In this document: positions 36,301-47,407 of the stretch, piece after piece
Position numbering within the stretch: position 1 is the stretch's first letter
How the letters are laid out: every line of letters begins with the position of its first letter
NCBI GenBank assembly: GCA_010279815.1
Contig: QEOQ01000180.1
Location: 2,563,297-2,627,296, forward strand
Reading direction: 5' to 3'
DNA: 64,000 nucleotides
Source: Brachionus plicatilis
Taxonomy: Eukaryota; Rotifera; Eurotatoria; Ploima; Brachionidae
Translations under genes and position numbers: made by a program
The notes under the pieces: generated by a model
The model's input: only the letters and a program-made list of their open reading frames with translations
What the model was told of the DNA's origin: nothing
Database searches by the model: none

Positions 36301-39300
36301 TTTTTTCTAAACAAATTCGCTGGATCAAGTTATTGTTTAAATATAAAAAGTAAAAAAACTCGTTATATCAAAATAATTTAACTATCTTTTCTTATAGTTC
36401 TTATCAAATTCCGAATATAAAATTTATTGAAAATAAAATGAAAAAGGCTCGTAAGTACTTTAATCTATGACCATAATCTAATACATGTGATAATTGTGAT
36501 GATTTTTTGGCCACTCATTGGCTGCCTAAATAATTTTCAGTTAAGTAATTTTGAAATATCACAATCGTAAGTTAAATCAAATAGAAAATCAAAGAATAGA
36601 ATTCTAAGAAAATCTTGTTATCATTTTTTATTTTACCGTTTAATTTAGTTTGGGTTAAATGATTAAAAATATTTGAAAATTCAATTCAATTTTCTGACAA
36701 CATTTATAAAAATGAAAAATTATTAAATTTCTTGCCCCCTTATAAATTAAACTTAGGTTGTTTAGAAAAAATAAAAAAAAGAGACTAAAATTTTATTTTT
36801 TTAAAACTTTTTTTTTAGACTTTTTTAAGTGATTGAGGTAAAAAATTGTTTTTCGTAGCACATCTTAAAATTAGGATACTCGCGGTTTTTTAAATTCCTT
36901 TTTTATCTAAAAAATAATCCATAATCTTTTGATAAAAATAAATTTTAATTTTTTCTGAACAAATTAAGTGGAAAATTTTTCGTTATCCTAGTTAAAAATT
37001 TTAAATCTAATCTGATGATGGGAATTAAAATAATTCATCGATTTTTTTCGCATTTATGCCAGAAGGATTTTTAGATCCTCTTAAACTTTTTAATAAAACA
37101 AAAATTACGTAAAATTTTTCCTTGATTCCTAAGTTTCAAATTTGAAACTAAAATTATGAATTATAAAAATTATAAAATAAAATTTTAGTCTCTTTTTTTT
37201 ATTTTTTCTAAACAACCTAAGTTTAATTTATAAGGGGGCAAGAAATTTAATAATTTTTCATTTTTATAAATGTTGTCAGAAAATTGAATTGAATTTTCAA
37301 ATATTTTTAATCATTTAACCCAAACTAAATTAAACGGTAAAATAAAAAATGATAACAAGATTTTCTTAGAATTCTATTCTTTGATTTTCTATTTGATTTA
37401 ACTTACGATTGTGACAGCCCAGCCTCAAGCCGGTACGGCACGTTTGCGGACATGATTTTTTTTCACACTAACCAAGAAACCAATGCTCAATATTTCATTT
37501 TTTTTTAAATTTCTATCTTGTCTAATACACGGTAAGCGATGAGGTACAAAACAATGTACAGAAACTATGAAAAAAACTTAAATGTTTTGAATTTATGTCT
37601 TAATTTTTTATAAAGTTTACAGTTGACATAATTCAAATTAATGAAAATGATGATGAATTTTATTTTCAATATTTTTCTAGTCAATTTTAAATTTTTCAAA
37701 GAAATAATGCTGCGTTAAAAATCAAATTTTATTATTTTTTTAAATCGAATAATAAAAATATTCATTTCTGATTTTTTTTTTCGGTTTAATTTTTGATCCT
37801 GCACCAAATGCATAATTCAAAAAATAATTTTCATTTTTTTGACAGAAACTCTATTTAATATGCTTCATTATATCAAAAAACTTTGCTTTAAACGCGATCC
37901 AAGACTCGAAAAACAACTTTGACGTGTAAGTTAGGGTGTTTAAACATGGGCGAGATGGTATTTATTGCCTGCGCCAAAGTTGTTTTTCAGGTTCTTAGAA
38001 TGCAATATCGAACGAGGGAATACGGTAAAATATAAAAAAAAAATTAAGATAAAATAAAAAAGAAATTTGATCATTAAAATATTTATCAAACTCACTGTGA
38101 CCAAAATATGATCAACAATAAATTTTTACTTATTATCACAAAAATATTTTTTTGATCATTAAATAATTTTTTCAAGAAATAAATGATGAATTGAAGGATA
38201 GCTTTGAACAAATTAGACAAAAAATTGAGCAGTTAGATTTAAAAACCGCTAAAGAAAAGTGAGCTTTTTATAAAGAAATGGCTCTGGCACTAGGAGAAGC
38301 TTCTGATGAAGACATGTTGGCGGCAAAAAAAAAGCATTTAGCAAGTATCCGAATCCGCTGACCTGTAGCATGTGTGGTGAATTAATGAAAAATGAAAAAA
38401 GCGTTAAATTTCACATGTCCAAGAAACATAAATAATTTACAATTTTCTTGTTTTTTTATATAAAAAGAGAACTTAAGTAAAGTTTAGTAAAAATTATTTC
38501 TGATCACAAAGTCGACATGATCCAATTATACGACTATTTCATAGCGTTTGTTACCTGGCATTTTAATATTAACATTTTTTCGAAAAAGACAAAAAATTCT
38601 TCAAAAAAATTTTAAAAATTAATTTTATAACTGATTTGAAAAAAAATCAAAAAATTATAAAATTAATAAATTTAATTTTTAAAAAAAAATTTTTTAATAT
38701 ATTCACAGATTTTTTTTGGCATGTGCTAATTCATTAACTAAAATTACTGATTTTTTTTCATCAATTTTTCTAGATCAATATAAAAATGACTTACTTTTCA
38801 AAAAATTACTTAATTAATTTAAAAATGTGAATTTATTTTAAAAATCAACTTTGACACTAGTTTTTCAAATATTTTAATAATCATTATTGAGATCTAAATT
38901 AGAAACCAGATTACAGAACTCACATTTTTCATTAAAATTCATACCATGCTATTCTAAATTATCAAAATATTATTCTAATTCAAAAAAAATATTTCCAATT
39001 GTACAAAACATTCTTCTCTGGCTCAAAAAAAATGCTCAAAACCTACTTTAACGACTATCTGTTGATTTTTAGATTTTTTAAGTAAAATTATGTTTAATTT
39101 ATAATTTTAAAAAGATTTAGAAAAATTAGTAAGAAAAATATCAGTTATGCAAATTTATGAAAAAAATTTTTTTTTTTAGCAATTTAAGTTAAAAGATAAT
39201 AAATCGCCATTTTTTTACAATAACACATTTTAAAAAATTTTTGACCAATTTTTATTATGAACAAAAAAGTTTCTAAAGCCATGCTGAGAGTGTTTTTAAT

Positions 39301-40401
39301 GTTTTAATAAATTTTTTAGGGTGTACTAAAACGATATTTTGGTGTGCTAAAATTAAAAAAAAGTTTCCATTTAAGAATAATGTCGATGAAAATCAGCTTA
39401 CTCCAACTAGATCCAAGCGTCAATTGAATTTTTGCAAAACTTCAACAAACCTGGCTAAAAAAAGCCTTAACCAAAGTTTGAAACTAAGCCGTAAGCGTCG
39501 TCTTAGCCTTTCCAAAAAACCTCAATCATCAAGCTCATCTTCATCCAGTCACCAATGCAAATCACCTTCATCAATCTCATCGTTCTCCTCATTGTCCTCA
39601 TGCAGGAACAAATACCTAACAAACAACACGAACAATGGCAATCAGTCAAGTAGCACCACCGGCTGCAAGACCACCACTCAGACACTCGATTCAGATAAAG
39701 CCCAAAAAGAGAACATCAAAGTCAATTCAAAGACTAAAAATAATAAAATGGTCAAAAGACTGGCAGCTAGAGGCAGAGCCAAATCGAAAAAATCTGACAC
39801 TGACAATGCCAACCAAGAAGACAGTGAATACGAATCGGATGATGAAAAAAGTGCCGAGTCCGACAATGGGGCTCCAAATGAGCAAAAAACTTTTCAAATT
39901 AAAAACGAAGCCAAAGAGGATCAGCTCGAGCGAAACAGTAATGAAACCGAGTCAATTAAAAACCTGGACGAGGAAGAAAATGAGCCCAGTAATCAAAATG
40001 AGGAAGAACGTCCAGCGCCTAGGAGCAAGCGCATTAAACAAGAAGTCGACTATTCCGATGACATACGCAAAAAATCCACCAGAATCACCCGCAATCACAA
40101 TCTCACCGAAACAGTTACTAAAATTTCCAAATCGGCCCATGACGAGCCGCTGTACTGCACATGCCGCGAAATAAGCTATGGCCAAATGATTATGTGTGAC
40201 AATGATGCTTGTCAGATTGAATGGTTTCACTTCAATTGTGTCAAATTAACCAGCAAGCCTAAAGGTAAATGGTATTGTCCATTGTGTAGAGGTGACACGC
40301 ACAAAGTAATGAAAAAAAGCCATTTAATGCAATCATCTGCTTCATCTAGTCTGTCGTCGCCCAGCTATTACGCTTCGAACTACTCAAATAGATGCAAATA
40401 A
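33362..40401 (+). CDS. ING1/2-type PHD-finger chromatin protein, enlarged
   Basis: Two exons, 33362-34144 (261 codons, AAG|GTAATT donor, phase 0) and 39376-40401 (TTTAAG acceptor), give 602 residues, about twice the usual ING1/2 length. The N-terminus carries the ING coiled-coil: [20 protein letters not shown] then [20 protein letters not shown], with RTRQ-like KTRQ, matching ING1/2 rather than ING3-5. The C-terminus (521-567) is a complete C4HC3 PHD finger ([20 protein letters not shown], then EWFHFNC and [10 protein letters not shown]), retaining the aromatic Tyr and Trp used to read H3K4me3, followed by a basic tail. ING1/2 proteins recruit Sin3-HDAC complexes. The extra length is a Ser-rich, then acidic, then basic linker. 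The 5.2-kb intron is full of repeats. An additional small exon inside it cannot be excluded. Confidence 0.88.
35919..36120 (-). repeat. Partial inverted copy of the 41405-41970 element
   Basis: About 200 bp here match, in reverse complement, 41516-41720. Matching blocks include CTTTTTATTTGAAATTTTTG and GGTATACGAAAATGTAAGAA (with small differences). The copy lacks the terminal inverted repeats. Open frames reported around it are not genes. Confidence 0.7.
36559..37414. repeat. Large inverted repeat, 240-bp near-identical arms
   Basis: Arms 36559-36798 and 37175-37414 are reverse complements with at most a few differences (for example TCACAATCGTAAGTTAAATC against its inverse, and TTGCCCCCTTATAAATTAAA against its inverse). 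The 376-bp spacer has no coding sequence but contains TTTTTCGTAGC, a word from the CAGTACTG MITE ends. The immediate right flank is a GC-rich patch (CAGCCCAGCCTCAAGCCGGT). No target-site duplication is evident. Confidence 0.9.
37850..38025 (-). mobile_element. TA-flanked MITE, CCGTATTCCC family, copy B (left limit uncertain)
   Basis: The right end GAACGAGGGAATACGG followed by TA matches the inverted end of copy A. The interior, read on the minus strand, has TTTGGCGCAGG...ATCTCGCCCATG, resembling the interiors of copies A and C. The left boundary is not clear. Confidence 0.6.
38166..38432 (+). pseudogene. Broken ORF ending in a C2H2 zinc finger
   Basis: A plus-strand coding stretch reads [20 protein letters not shown], meets an in-frame TGA, continues through [20 protein letters not shown] and then needs a one-base shift in a run of nine A to reach [20 protein letters not shown] and [12 protein letters not shown]. 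The ending is C-X2-C-X12-H-X4-H, a classical zinc-binding pattern. One stop and one frameshift mark it as a decayed gene, likely a transposon protein or a domesticated fragment. Downstream words resemble those after the small ORF at 19271. Confidence 0.6.
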
Positions 40402-42315
40402 TTTTTGTTTGTTAAGCGAAAAAAGTATTTTTTGTAGATGAAGAGAAAAATTTTATTTTTGACTTTTGAATGAGTTAAAAAGATGTGGTTAAAACAGTGA
40501 ATTTTTATTAATTATCCGATTTTGTTAATATTTTTCTAAGCCTGGTTTTTGTCTTTGTGATTCTCAAGCTTGTATTTTTTGCCGCGGTTTAAATCGGCTC
40601 TGTGAAGAGTTGAAAACTTGATGCAATCGAAAATCGTTTTGATTCCTATATGCACCATTTACTGATTGCATCAAAGTAAATTGTTTATTAAAAAAAAAAA
40701 AACAAATTGTACCATTTTGAATATAAGAAAAATTAGAAATGACGTCTTTGGTTTTACGACTTTTTTTTTGTTATGTAAAGTTTTGAATTTTTTTATTTAT
40801 ACTTTTGGTCACAAAAATTTTATGCATTAATTGAAATAAAAAAGAAAATAGAATAAATTTGTATTAATTATAAAAAAAAAAACATCTTATTTAAATCTCA
40901 AATTTTTAGCCCAAAAAATTTGAAAAAAACGACATTTTTGTGATCAATTGTAAGTAATTTTTTTTTTCTGACACTCTATTACTTATTTTTTGCTTCGATA
41001 TTTTAAATTTTAAAAACCAAAAAAATTTTAAATAAATTTTTAATATAAATTGATGCTTTCAATCTTAATTTTAACGCTATAACTTGATATCACAATAAAT
41101 GATTAACATCGTTTTATTGTCAAATATTGATGCTCAATAATCAATCAATTAAGTTTTAGAGTATTTCTTAACTAGTGAAGCTTGACTAGGCGATTAGCCT
41201 AAAGTTTGTTCGAAAAATGAAAAAAAACTGACTAAGTTTTGAAAAATTTATTAATTTTAAAGTCACCATCAATAATTTTTATGAAAAAAGCTCATATGGT
41301 TTATCATTAGAAATAATCAATTTTTTTTTAATTTGACAAAATGCGATTTATGATAATAAAAAATTACTAACGATTAATAAATGGGTCTCCCTAGTACTCA
41401 CAATAAAAAAACTGTTACCCACACGCAAAAAATTTTCAACACAAAAAATTAAAAATTATTTAAAAACTTTTGAACATTAAAAATTTCGCAATTGTAAAGC
41501 TTTTAAGCACAAAATGCAAGACTTTTTAACGCAAATTTTTGTGAAATATTCATTTCTGACTTATATCACTCTTTTTATTTGAAATTTTTGAATCATTCAA
41601 AAATAAAATTCTATTCTAATTAAAAATTTCAAAAGATTTAGAATCCTTTTAAGAAGCAAAAAGCTTACTCTTGAATATTTGGTAAAAGATAAAGGTATAC
41701 GAAAATGTAAGAAAGCAATTAATGATGATAATTCACTTAATGAAGCCTAGCCATTTGATAAACCTCAAGAACAAGATGTTACAAATGCAAAAATAGTTTA
41801 TTAGATTTATTAAGTATCATTTAAATCGCCTAAAAAAATATTTTAAAAAGAAAAAGAAGATGATGTAAAATATTTCATTAATTGAGTATTTTTTTTTTTT
41901 CATCACAAAATTTTTGTGTTTAAAAGTCATTTGTGTTGAAAATGTTCATATTTGTGGGTAACAGTTTTTTAATTGTTGTTGACAGTCTTTAGTTTGAGTT
42001 TGTGATGAATTAATTATCTCTTAATAAATTGGAAAATCCAGTCAAGCTTTGAACTTTTTTTATAAAAAAATTGTGCAAATTGAATTTTCATTAAAAATAA
42101 AATGTAAATTTAACATATAATTTGAAAGTTCAATATAAAGATATTTATTTCTTCAAAAAAACCCAGAAAAATAAGATGATTAATTTTTTTAAAAAACATC
42201 ATTAAAATTCGTACATTATATATTAAAGATATCTTTTAAATAAAAAAATCTAAATTAAAAATAAAAATATTTTAAATTATATAATTTGAATATTGAATTT
42301 TTTTCTTTATTTTAG
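40402..42315. other. ING 3' region and upstream of TRAPPC2
   Basis: The first few hundred bases probably include the ING 3' untranslated region. The transposon-like element at 41405-41970 follows. An untranslated first exon of TRAPPC2 should lie somewhere before 42316 but cannot be placed. Confidence 0.5.
41405..41970. mobile_element. DNA-transposon relic with 40-bp terminal inverted repeats
   Basis: The left end AAAAAACTGTTACCCACA and the right end TGTGGGTAACAGTTTTTT are inverse copies, with homology running on through TTTTCAACACAAA. The inside has a short decayed coding piece on the plus strand (LTLEYLVKDKGIRKCKKAIN then DDNSLNEA-stop). A 200-bp interior part recurs, inverted, at 35919-36120. 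Confidence 0.8.
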
Positions 42316-42794
42316 TGACTTCCTCTGGAAATTACCACTTTTACATCGTGAACAGATTTGATTCTTTGATTTATGAACATGATTTAGTAAAATCAACTTC
42401 TCAAGACGAAAAGGTAATAATTTTTTAAAAACCAGATTTCATATTCTTTATTATTAAGATAGATGAAACCTCATATTATTACCAGATGATTGCACATGCG
42501 TCCTTGGATAATTTGGATCAAAAACTATCAGAAAAAAATAATGTTTTATTTTATCCAAACATTGACCATCACAACAATTGGAACATTTCGGCTTATGTCA
42601 CTCCTGGATTTCTCAGATTTATTATCTTGTATGATATGGCAAACAATGATGGAATAAAAAATTTCTTCCAAAACGTCTATGAGACATATATTAAACTGCT
42701 TCTCAATCCATTCTACCAGCATAACAGCAAAATAGTGTCCGACGCATTCGATCAAAAGGTTAAAGCAGCGGCAAAGAAATTTTTGAGCATTTAA
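42316..42794 (+). CDS. TRAPPC2: TRAPPC2 (sedlin), TRAPP complex subunit
   Basis: A small longin-fold subunit of the TRAPP tethering complexes that act in ER-Golgi vesicle transport. Exons 42316-42413 and 42459-42794 join at AAG|GTAATA / TTAAG in phase 0. The product reads TSSGNYHFYIVNRFDSLIYE, then MIAHASLDNLDQ, FLRFIILYD, DGIKNFFQNVYETYIKLLLN, PFY, and AFDQKVKAAAKKFLSI. These align along their whole length with the family (IAHAALD, MRFIMLHD, DGIKNFF.DVY..YIK..MNPFY, FD.KV...KK.L). Exon 42316 begins with TG, so the start codon is most simply A|TG split by an upstream intron. That gives 144 residues against about 140 in vertebrates. The upstream exon supplying the A was not located. Confidence 0.92.
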
Positions 42795-43062
42795 AAAAAA
42801 CAATTTTTTAAAATTAATTTATTATTTTTAAAGTCAATATGTCAATTAATAAAATTGGTGCAGAAATTCGATTTTTCTAAGACTATAAATCTAAACATAA
42901 AAAACGATAAAATATCAAAAGAGATAGAAATTAAATGAAATAAATATAGCTGCGTATTTATCTCGATCAAAAATTGATTACATTTATTTTAACAGAATTC
43001 CTGAGATCCAAAAATAGTTTGGCACAATATACATAGATTAATTGACTATGGTACAAACTCGA

Positions 43063-44509
43063 TTAATAAAATTTATTTTTCAAGTCTTTAGGTCGATAAG
43101 CTTCTAAGTCTGATATTGGTTGTTTCTGGTTGGAATTATTCCTAGTAATGGCTGTTTTAATTGATTTATAGGCTTTTTTGTACCGATTATTTTTGTTAAG
43201 TGTATTGAATCCACTGCCTAATTCTTCGGCCCTGATTCTTTCCAAATCGTAGGTGCTGTTTTCGTCGAAATCAACTTCTCCTTTCAAGCTCGAACCAGTT
43301 GATGAATAGTCATTGAACGAGCTAAAGTCTATACTGTTGAATTCGATTTTTTCTCTGGGCGATTTATTTCTAGACATAAATTTCGATGCCAACTTGTTCA
43401 ATTTAGCTCTGGATTGTTTGCCCATGTTGCTTAGCTTGGCAATTAATTCAGCGTTGCTTAAAGTTTTATTGGGATAACTTTGTCCCTTCAATCTATAACT
43501 AAAATCATGGTCGAATTCGTATTTTGAATCAGATTCTTTAAAAAATATCAAATTTTGTTTGTTATTAAAATGCAAATAAAAATTAGAAAAAAAGTACCAT
43601 CATTTAGTGTATTTAAAAAATCTTGATCGGTACGTATTTCGTTCAAAAATTCTTCATTTTGCATCAACTTTGCCAAATACTCGTCTTGGATTATCTGCAA
43701 GCGTTTATTTTCAAACGATCTTAGCAAACTTTTGTATTTTGCTTCCCAATCTTCAAGATCTGTTGCACTCTCTTCCAGCTGGTTCATTAGAACATTAAGA
43801 TTTTGCCTAAGCTCAAAAGATAATTCTGGATATTTTGGAGTTTTCTAAAAACAAAAATTTTTTTTTATGTTTTTTATATAAAATTTTAAATTACATTGTT
43901 TAGCAAGGCCGATATTTCATCTCTTTTGGCAATTTTTATTGAATTTTTAAAGCAATTAATTTGATCTTTGGTCAATTTTATTCTTAAAAAGTCTTTAGAC
44001 AATTCTCCAACTAAAATTCGATCGTAATTTCGAATCAAACTTGGACTTGGTTTGTACAAGCTTTTCGGATTTTTTTCCACTGACGCAGTTTGGTTGGATG
44101 TAAACAGAGTTTTATCATTATTTAAGTCAATTAAATCACCAGATTTTGGGCTTTCGTTGAACGAGCTAGTTGAAGAGGAAGACATTATTTCATGATAGGA
44201 TGGTGGCAAATCATGAGAATCACTTAATGGGTTCACATTAGAACTAATAAGACACGATTGAGTGATATGGCTCGATGAAGCATAGTTTTCATTGTCTATT
44301 GACATGGTCAACAGTTGGTCTAGTGTTTTTTCGACCGAACCATGATTTGAGCGTAAAACAGTTTCAATCACTTCCGAGTCGAATTTAGGAAACATTTTCT
44401 TAAAATGATACATTGATTGGTAAAAATCGAGCTTTTTTTTGGCACCATTCTTTTCGGTTACATCCTCAGCTTGATCTGAACTGAATCCAAAGTCGATCGA
44501 TGTTGCCAT
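43063..44509 (-). CDS. CUEDC1-like CUE-domain protein
   Basis: Three exons, 44509-43895, 43844-43598 and 43535-43063, join in phase (1335 nt, 444 residues; vertebrate CUEDC1 is somewhat shorter). The CUE domain (about 28-70) reads FYQSMYHFKKMFPKFDSEVI then VLRSNHGSVEKTLDQLL, with the MFP and Leu-Leu elements used in ubiquitin binding. The middle conserved block, DEYLAKLMQNEEFLNEIRTD, and the late block, LSNMGKQSRAKLNKLASKF, match the order seen in CUEDC1. A PPSY motif at 102-105 could bind NEDD4-type WW domains. The protein's biochemical role is poorly known; ubiquitin-linked adaptor is the family-based guess. Confidence 0.87.
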
Positions 44510-47407
44510 CGCTGTTTTATTGTGGAAAAAAATTTATTCTAAATTAAAAAATGATTATTAAAATTTTTTGCTTTAAATCTTGTTTTTTTTCAAGCCTTTT
44601 TAAAGTCAAAACAATTCATTATTGAAAAAATTTTAAATAATTTAACTTTATCTTGTATATCATTTGAAGGAGATAAAATTTTAAAAACTAAAATGATCAA
44701 GTTTACTTTTTATTTTTCAGTGAAATAAAATTTTATTGCCGATTTTTGCATTAGGGTTATTTAAAGCATATAAAATACTTAGCTTTACGTTCAAAAATTT
44801 GGATAAAATATGAGCTTTTGCAAAAATTCTTATAAATAAAAATTAATTTTATCGAATAATCTCGCTTTGAATAGTATTGATTTATATTAATTAAAAGTTA
44901 GACTTATCCCAACTTATCCAATTATATTATTAACTTAAAATTTACCTCAATAAGTAGAAAAAATTTATTCCCAATTTCTAATAAATTTATTTTTGATTTG
45001 ACATGGAACAAAGATTCAACGAAGCATTTAATTATTTACTTTTTAAAGTTAATTTTTGAGAATGAAAAAAAAAAAAATTATTTTACTGTTTTAAATAAAA
45101 GATAAAAATATTTAAATTTAAAATATCTTTACTGCTGTTAAACTATTTTTTATAAAAGATTCATAAATTATTCATTAAAAGATTGAAACCATAAAAAAGT
45201 AGACGAGATGATCAGTGAAACTTTAAGGGACTATCAATGTAAATTGTTTAAAGATCTTTTAAAAATCTAAAATAATGAAAACATATTTAGATTTTTGAAA
45301 ATAAAACTAAAAATTAGTTTATTACTTAACAAAAAAAAAGATTCTTTGTTGATTAGCAAGCATTCAAAAGATAAATAATGTGTTAAATTCTACTTCGTAC
45401 TCCATTTTAGTCAGACTTTTTAAAATAAATTCAAAAAGAACTAATATCAAGTTTAGAACCTGATTCTTACCTTTTGAAACATGTTGTTTATGAAAACAAA
45501 ATTTTTTTATCTCTAATTCAAAGAGATTTATTAGCTTTAAATGAACTGACAAATAAATGAAGCAGAAAAAATGGTTCTTTATTTATTATAAGAAAAAAAT
45601 GACAATAGAAATAAAATATTCATGACCCAAAACTTTAAGTGAAATTTTTAACAAAATCTTTAGTCGCTCTGCTAGACTTAAAAATTTTAATTTTAAATTA
45701 TCTTAAAAATAAACACGAAATTAATTTTTAAATCCAAACCTAAAAATTATAAATATTAATATCTGATTTAATTATATTAATGATTGTGAAAATTAAAAAA
45801 TTTCTCTGATAGAATTAAAATAATTAACTATGACGAAAAGCGCTTAGAACTCGATAATGAGTTATGATTATTTTTTTTCTGAAAAAAATACAAAAATATC
45901 AAAGTAACCAAAAATTTTTCATCATTTTTGAAATATTAATTAAACATTATTTCGTCTAGAAAAATTTGCCTGAGCAAGTTATTTAAATTGAAAGGACACT
46001 TAAGAAAATAGTTAAAATGAGATTTATTTTTAAATTATTTTGCTTATGGTGTTTTTATTAAGAAAAATTATGTGAAATAAATAGAGAACACAAAAATTAG
46101 ACCATCGTAACTATTTGAACGAAAAGCAACCCGTCCATTAAGAGTTTCTATATTTTATTGTAATAATAAAGAGCTTAATTTCAAATTGCTTCATAGTCTC
46201 ATTTGTAATATTTAAAAAAATTTAATTATGCAAGAGAATTTGAGATTTTAATTATCAATTTTTATACAATTATGCTTTGGTTCCCCAATAAAGAACTAGT
46301 AAAAACGATATTATAAATTATTTTTTATAATAATTTTTTCTATTAGAAATTATTATTTAGGATTATTGTTGGAGATTTTTTTGCACACTCTCTGAGCGCT
46401 AAATAATATGTTACGCAAAAGCCTTACACTATTTTATGTAACATAAATTAAATGGAATTATTAATCTGATCCCACAATACACATTCCATTCATTGTAAAA
46501 AAAATTTTTTATCAAATATTAAGAATGTCAAAAAATAGTTGAAAAATCGAGTCGTGTCATATCTTTTTTTCTGAAAAGTCAAAATAAATTCTTTTGTTTA
46601 GATTTTTTTAAAATGATTCTAAATTGTTTTGATCTAAAGACAAAAAAATTAATGACACAGATTGTCTCATGTTTAATTTATTTAAAATAATGAAAATAAA
46701 TCTTCGAATTTTTTCGGATTATGGATATTTTTTTTCCTTTTATTTTGAAAGAAAATAAAAATCAATGAATCACGAAGAATTCCACTCTTTTCATTTGCTT
46801 GAACAAACTTATTAAATTAAAAAGCTACAAAAAAATCTTGAGAACTTTGAATGTCTACTAAATTTTTATTTTTGCATATATCTGATATTTGGATATGGAT
46901 TTATTGAAAAAAAAAAATTTTTATGTAAAGTAATATAGTTGGATAATTAAGTGTTTAAATGAGATATCTTTAAATTTTTAATTCTAAATAAAAAAGGTTT
47001 AAGAGTGTGCTCTAATTAATGGAAAACTGGGTGCTGAGAAATTAAAAAAAAAATATTTTCCAAATTTTCATTGCAGTCTATTATTCCATTCCATTTCAAT
47101 GATTAATAAATCTTTAAGTTTATGCTTGTTTCTGTTTTCAGGATTTCTTCAATCGATTGTATGGACTTATAGTTAATAAAATAACTTCATCAATATAACT
47201 TTCAAAATAGTTAGAAACAATTTTTACAAAATGATTATTCATCTTATTAAATAAAATAATTTTATTGTTTAAAAATTTTATGCATCATTCAAAAATTAAA
47301 AAAAAAATTTACACCAAATAGGAAACTTATTGATTATTGATTATAAGCGATTGAATAATCATCGATAATTTGTCTTGAATGAAAATTTGTCAAGAACTAG
47401 ACCGTAT
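44510..47407. other. AT-rich intergenic region
   Basis: No gene, RNA or repeat with a recognisable end was found. The open frame at 45364-45552 has random AT-rich composition and no motif. The 5' part upstream of 44509 presumably contains the CUEDC1-like promoter. Confidence 0.55.

Larger units (their letters stand above)
34145..39375. other. ING intron 1, repeat-rich
   Basis: The intron holds a tRNA-like fragment near 34380-34500, a partial inverted copy (35919-36120) of the 41405-41970 element, the 240-bp-arm inverted repeat (36559-37414), the right end of a TA-flanked MITE (ending 38025) and the zinc-finger relic (38166-38432). A 30-bp word shared with 51950 (TGCACCAAATGCATAATTCA) lies at about 37800. 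Confidence 0.65.
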
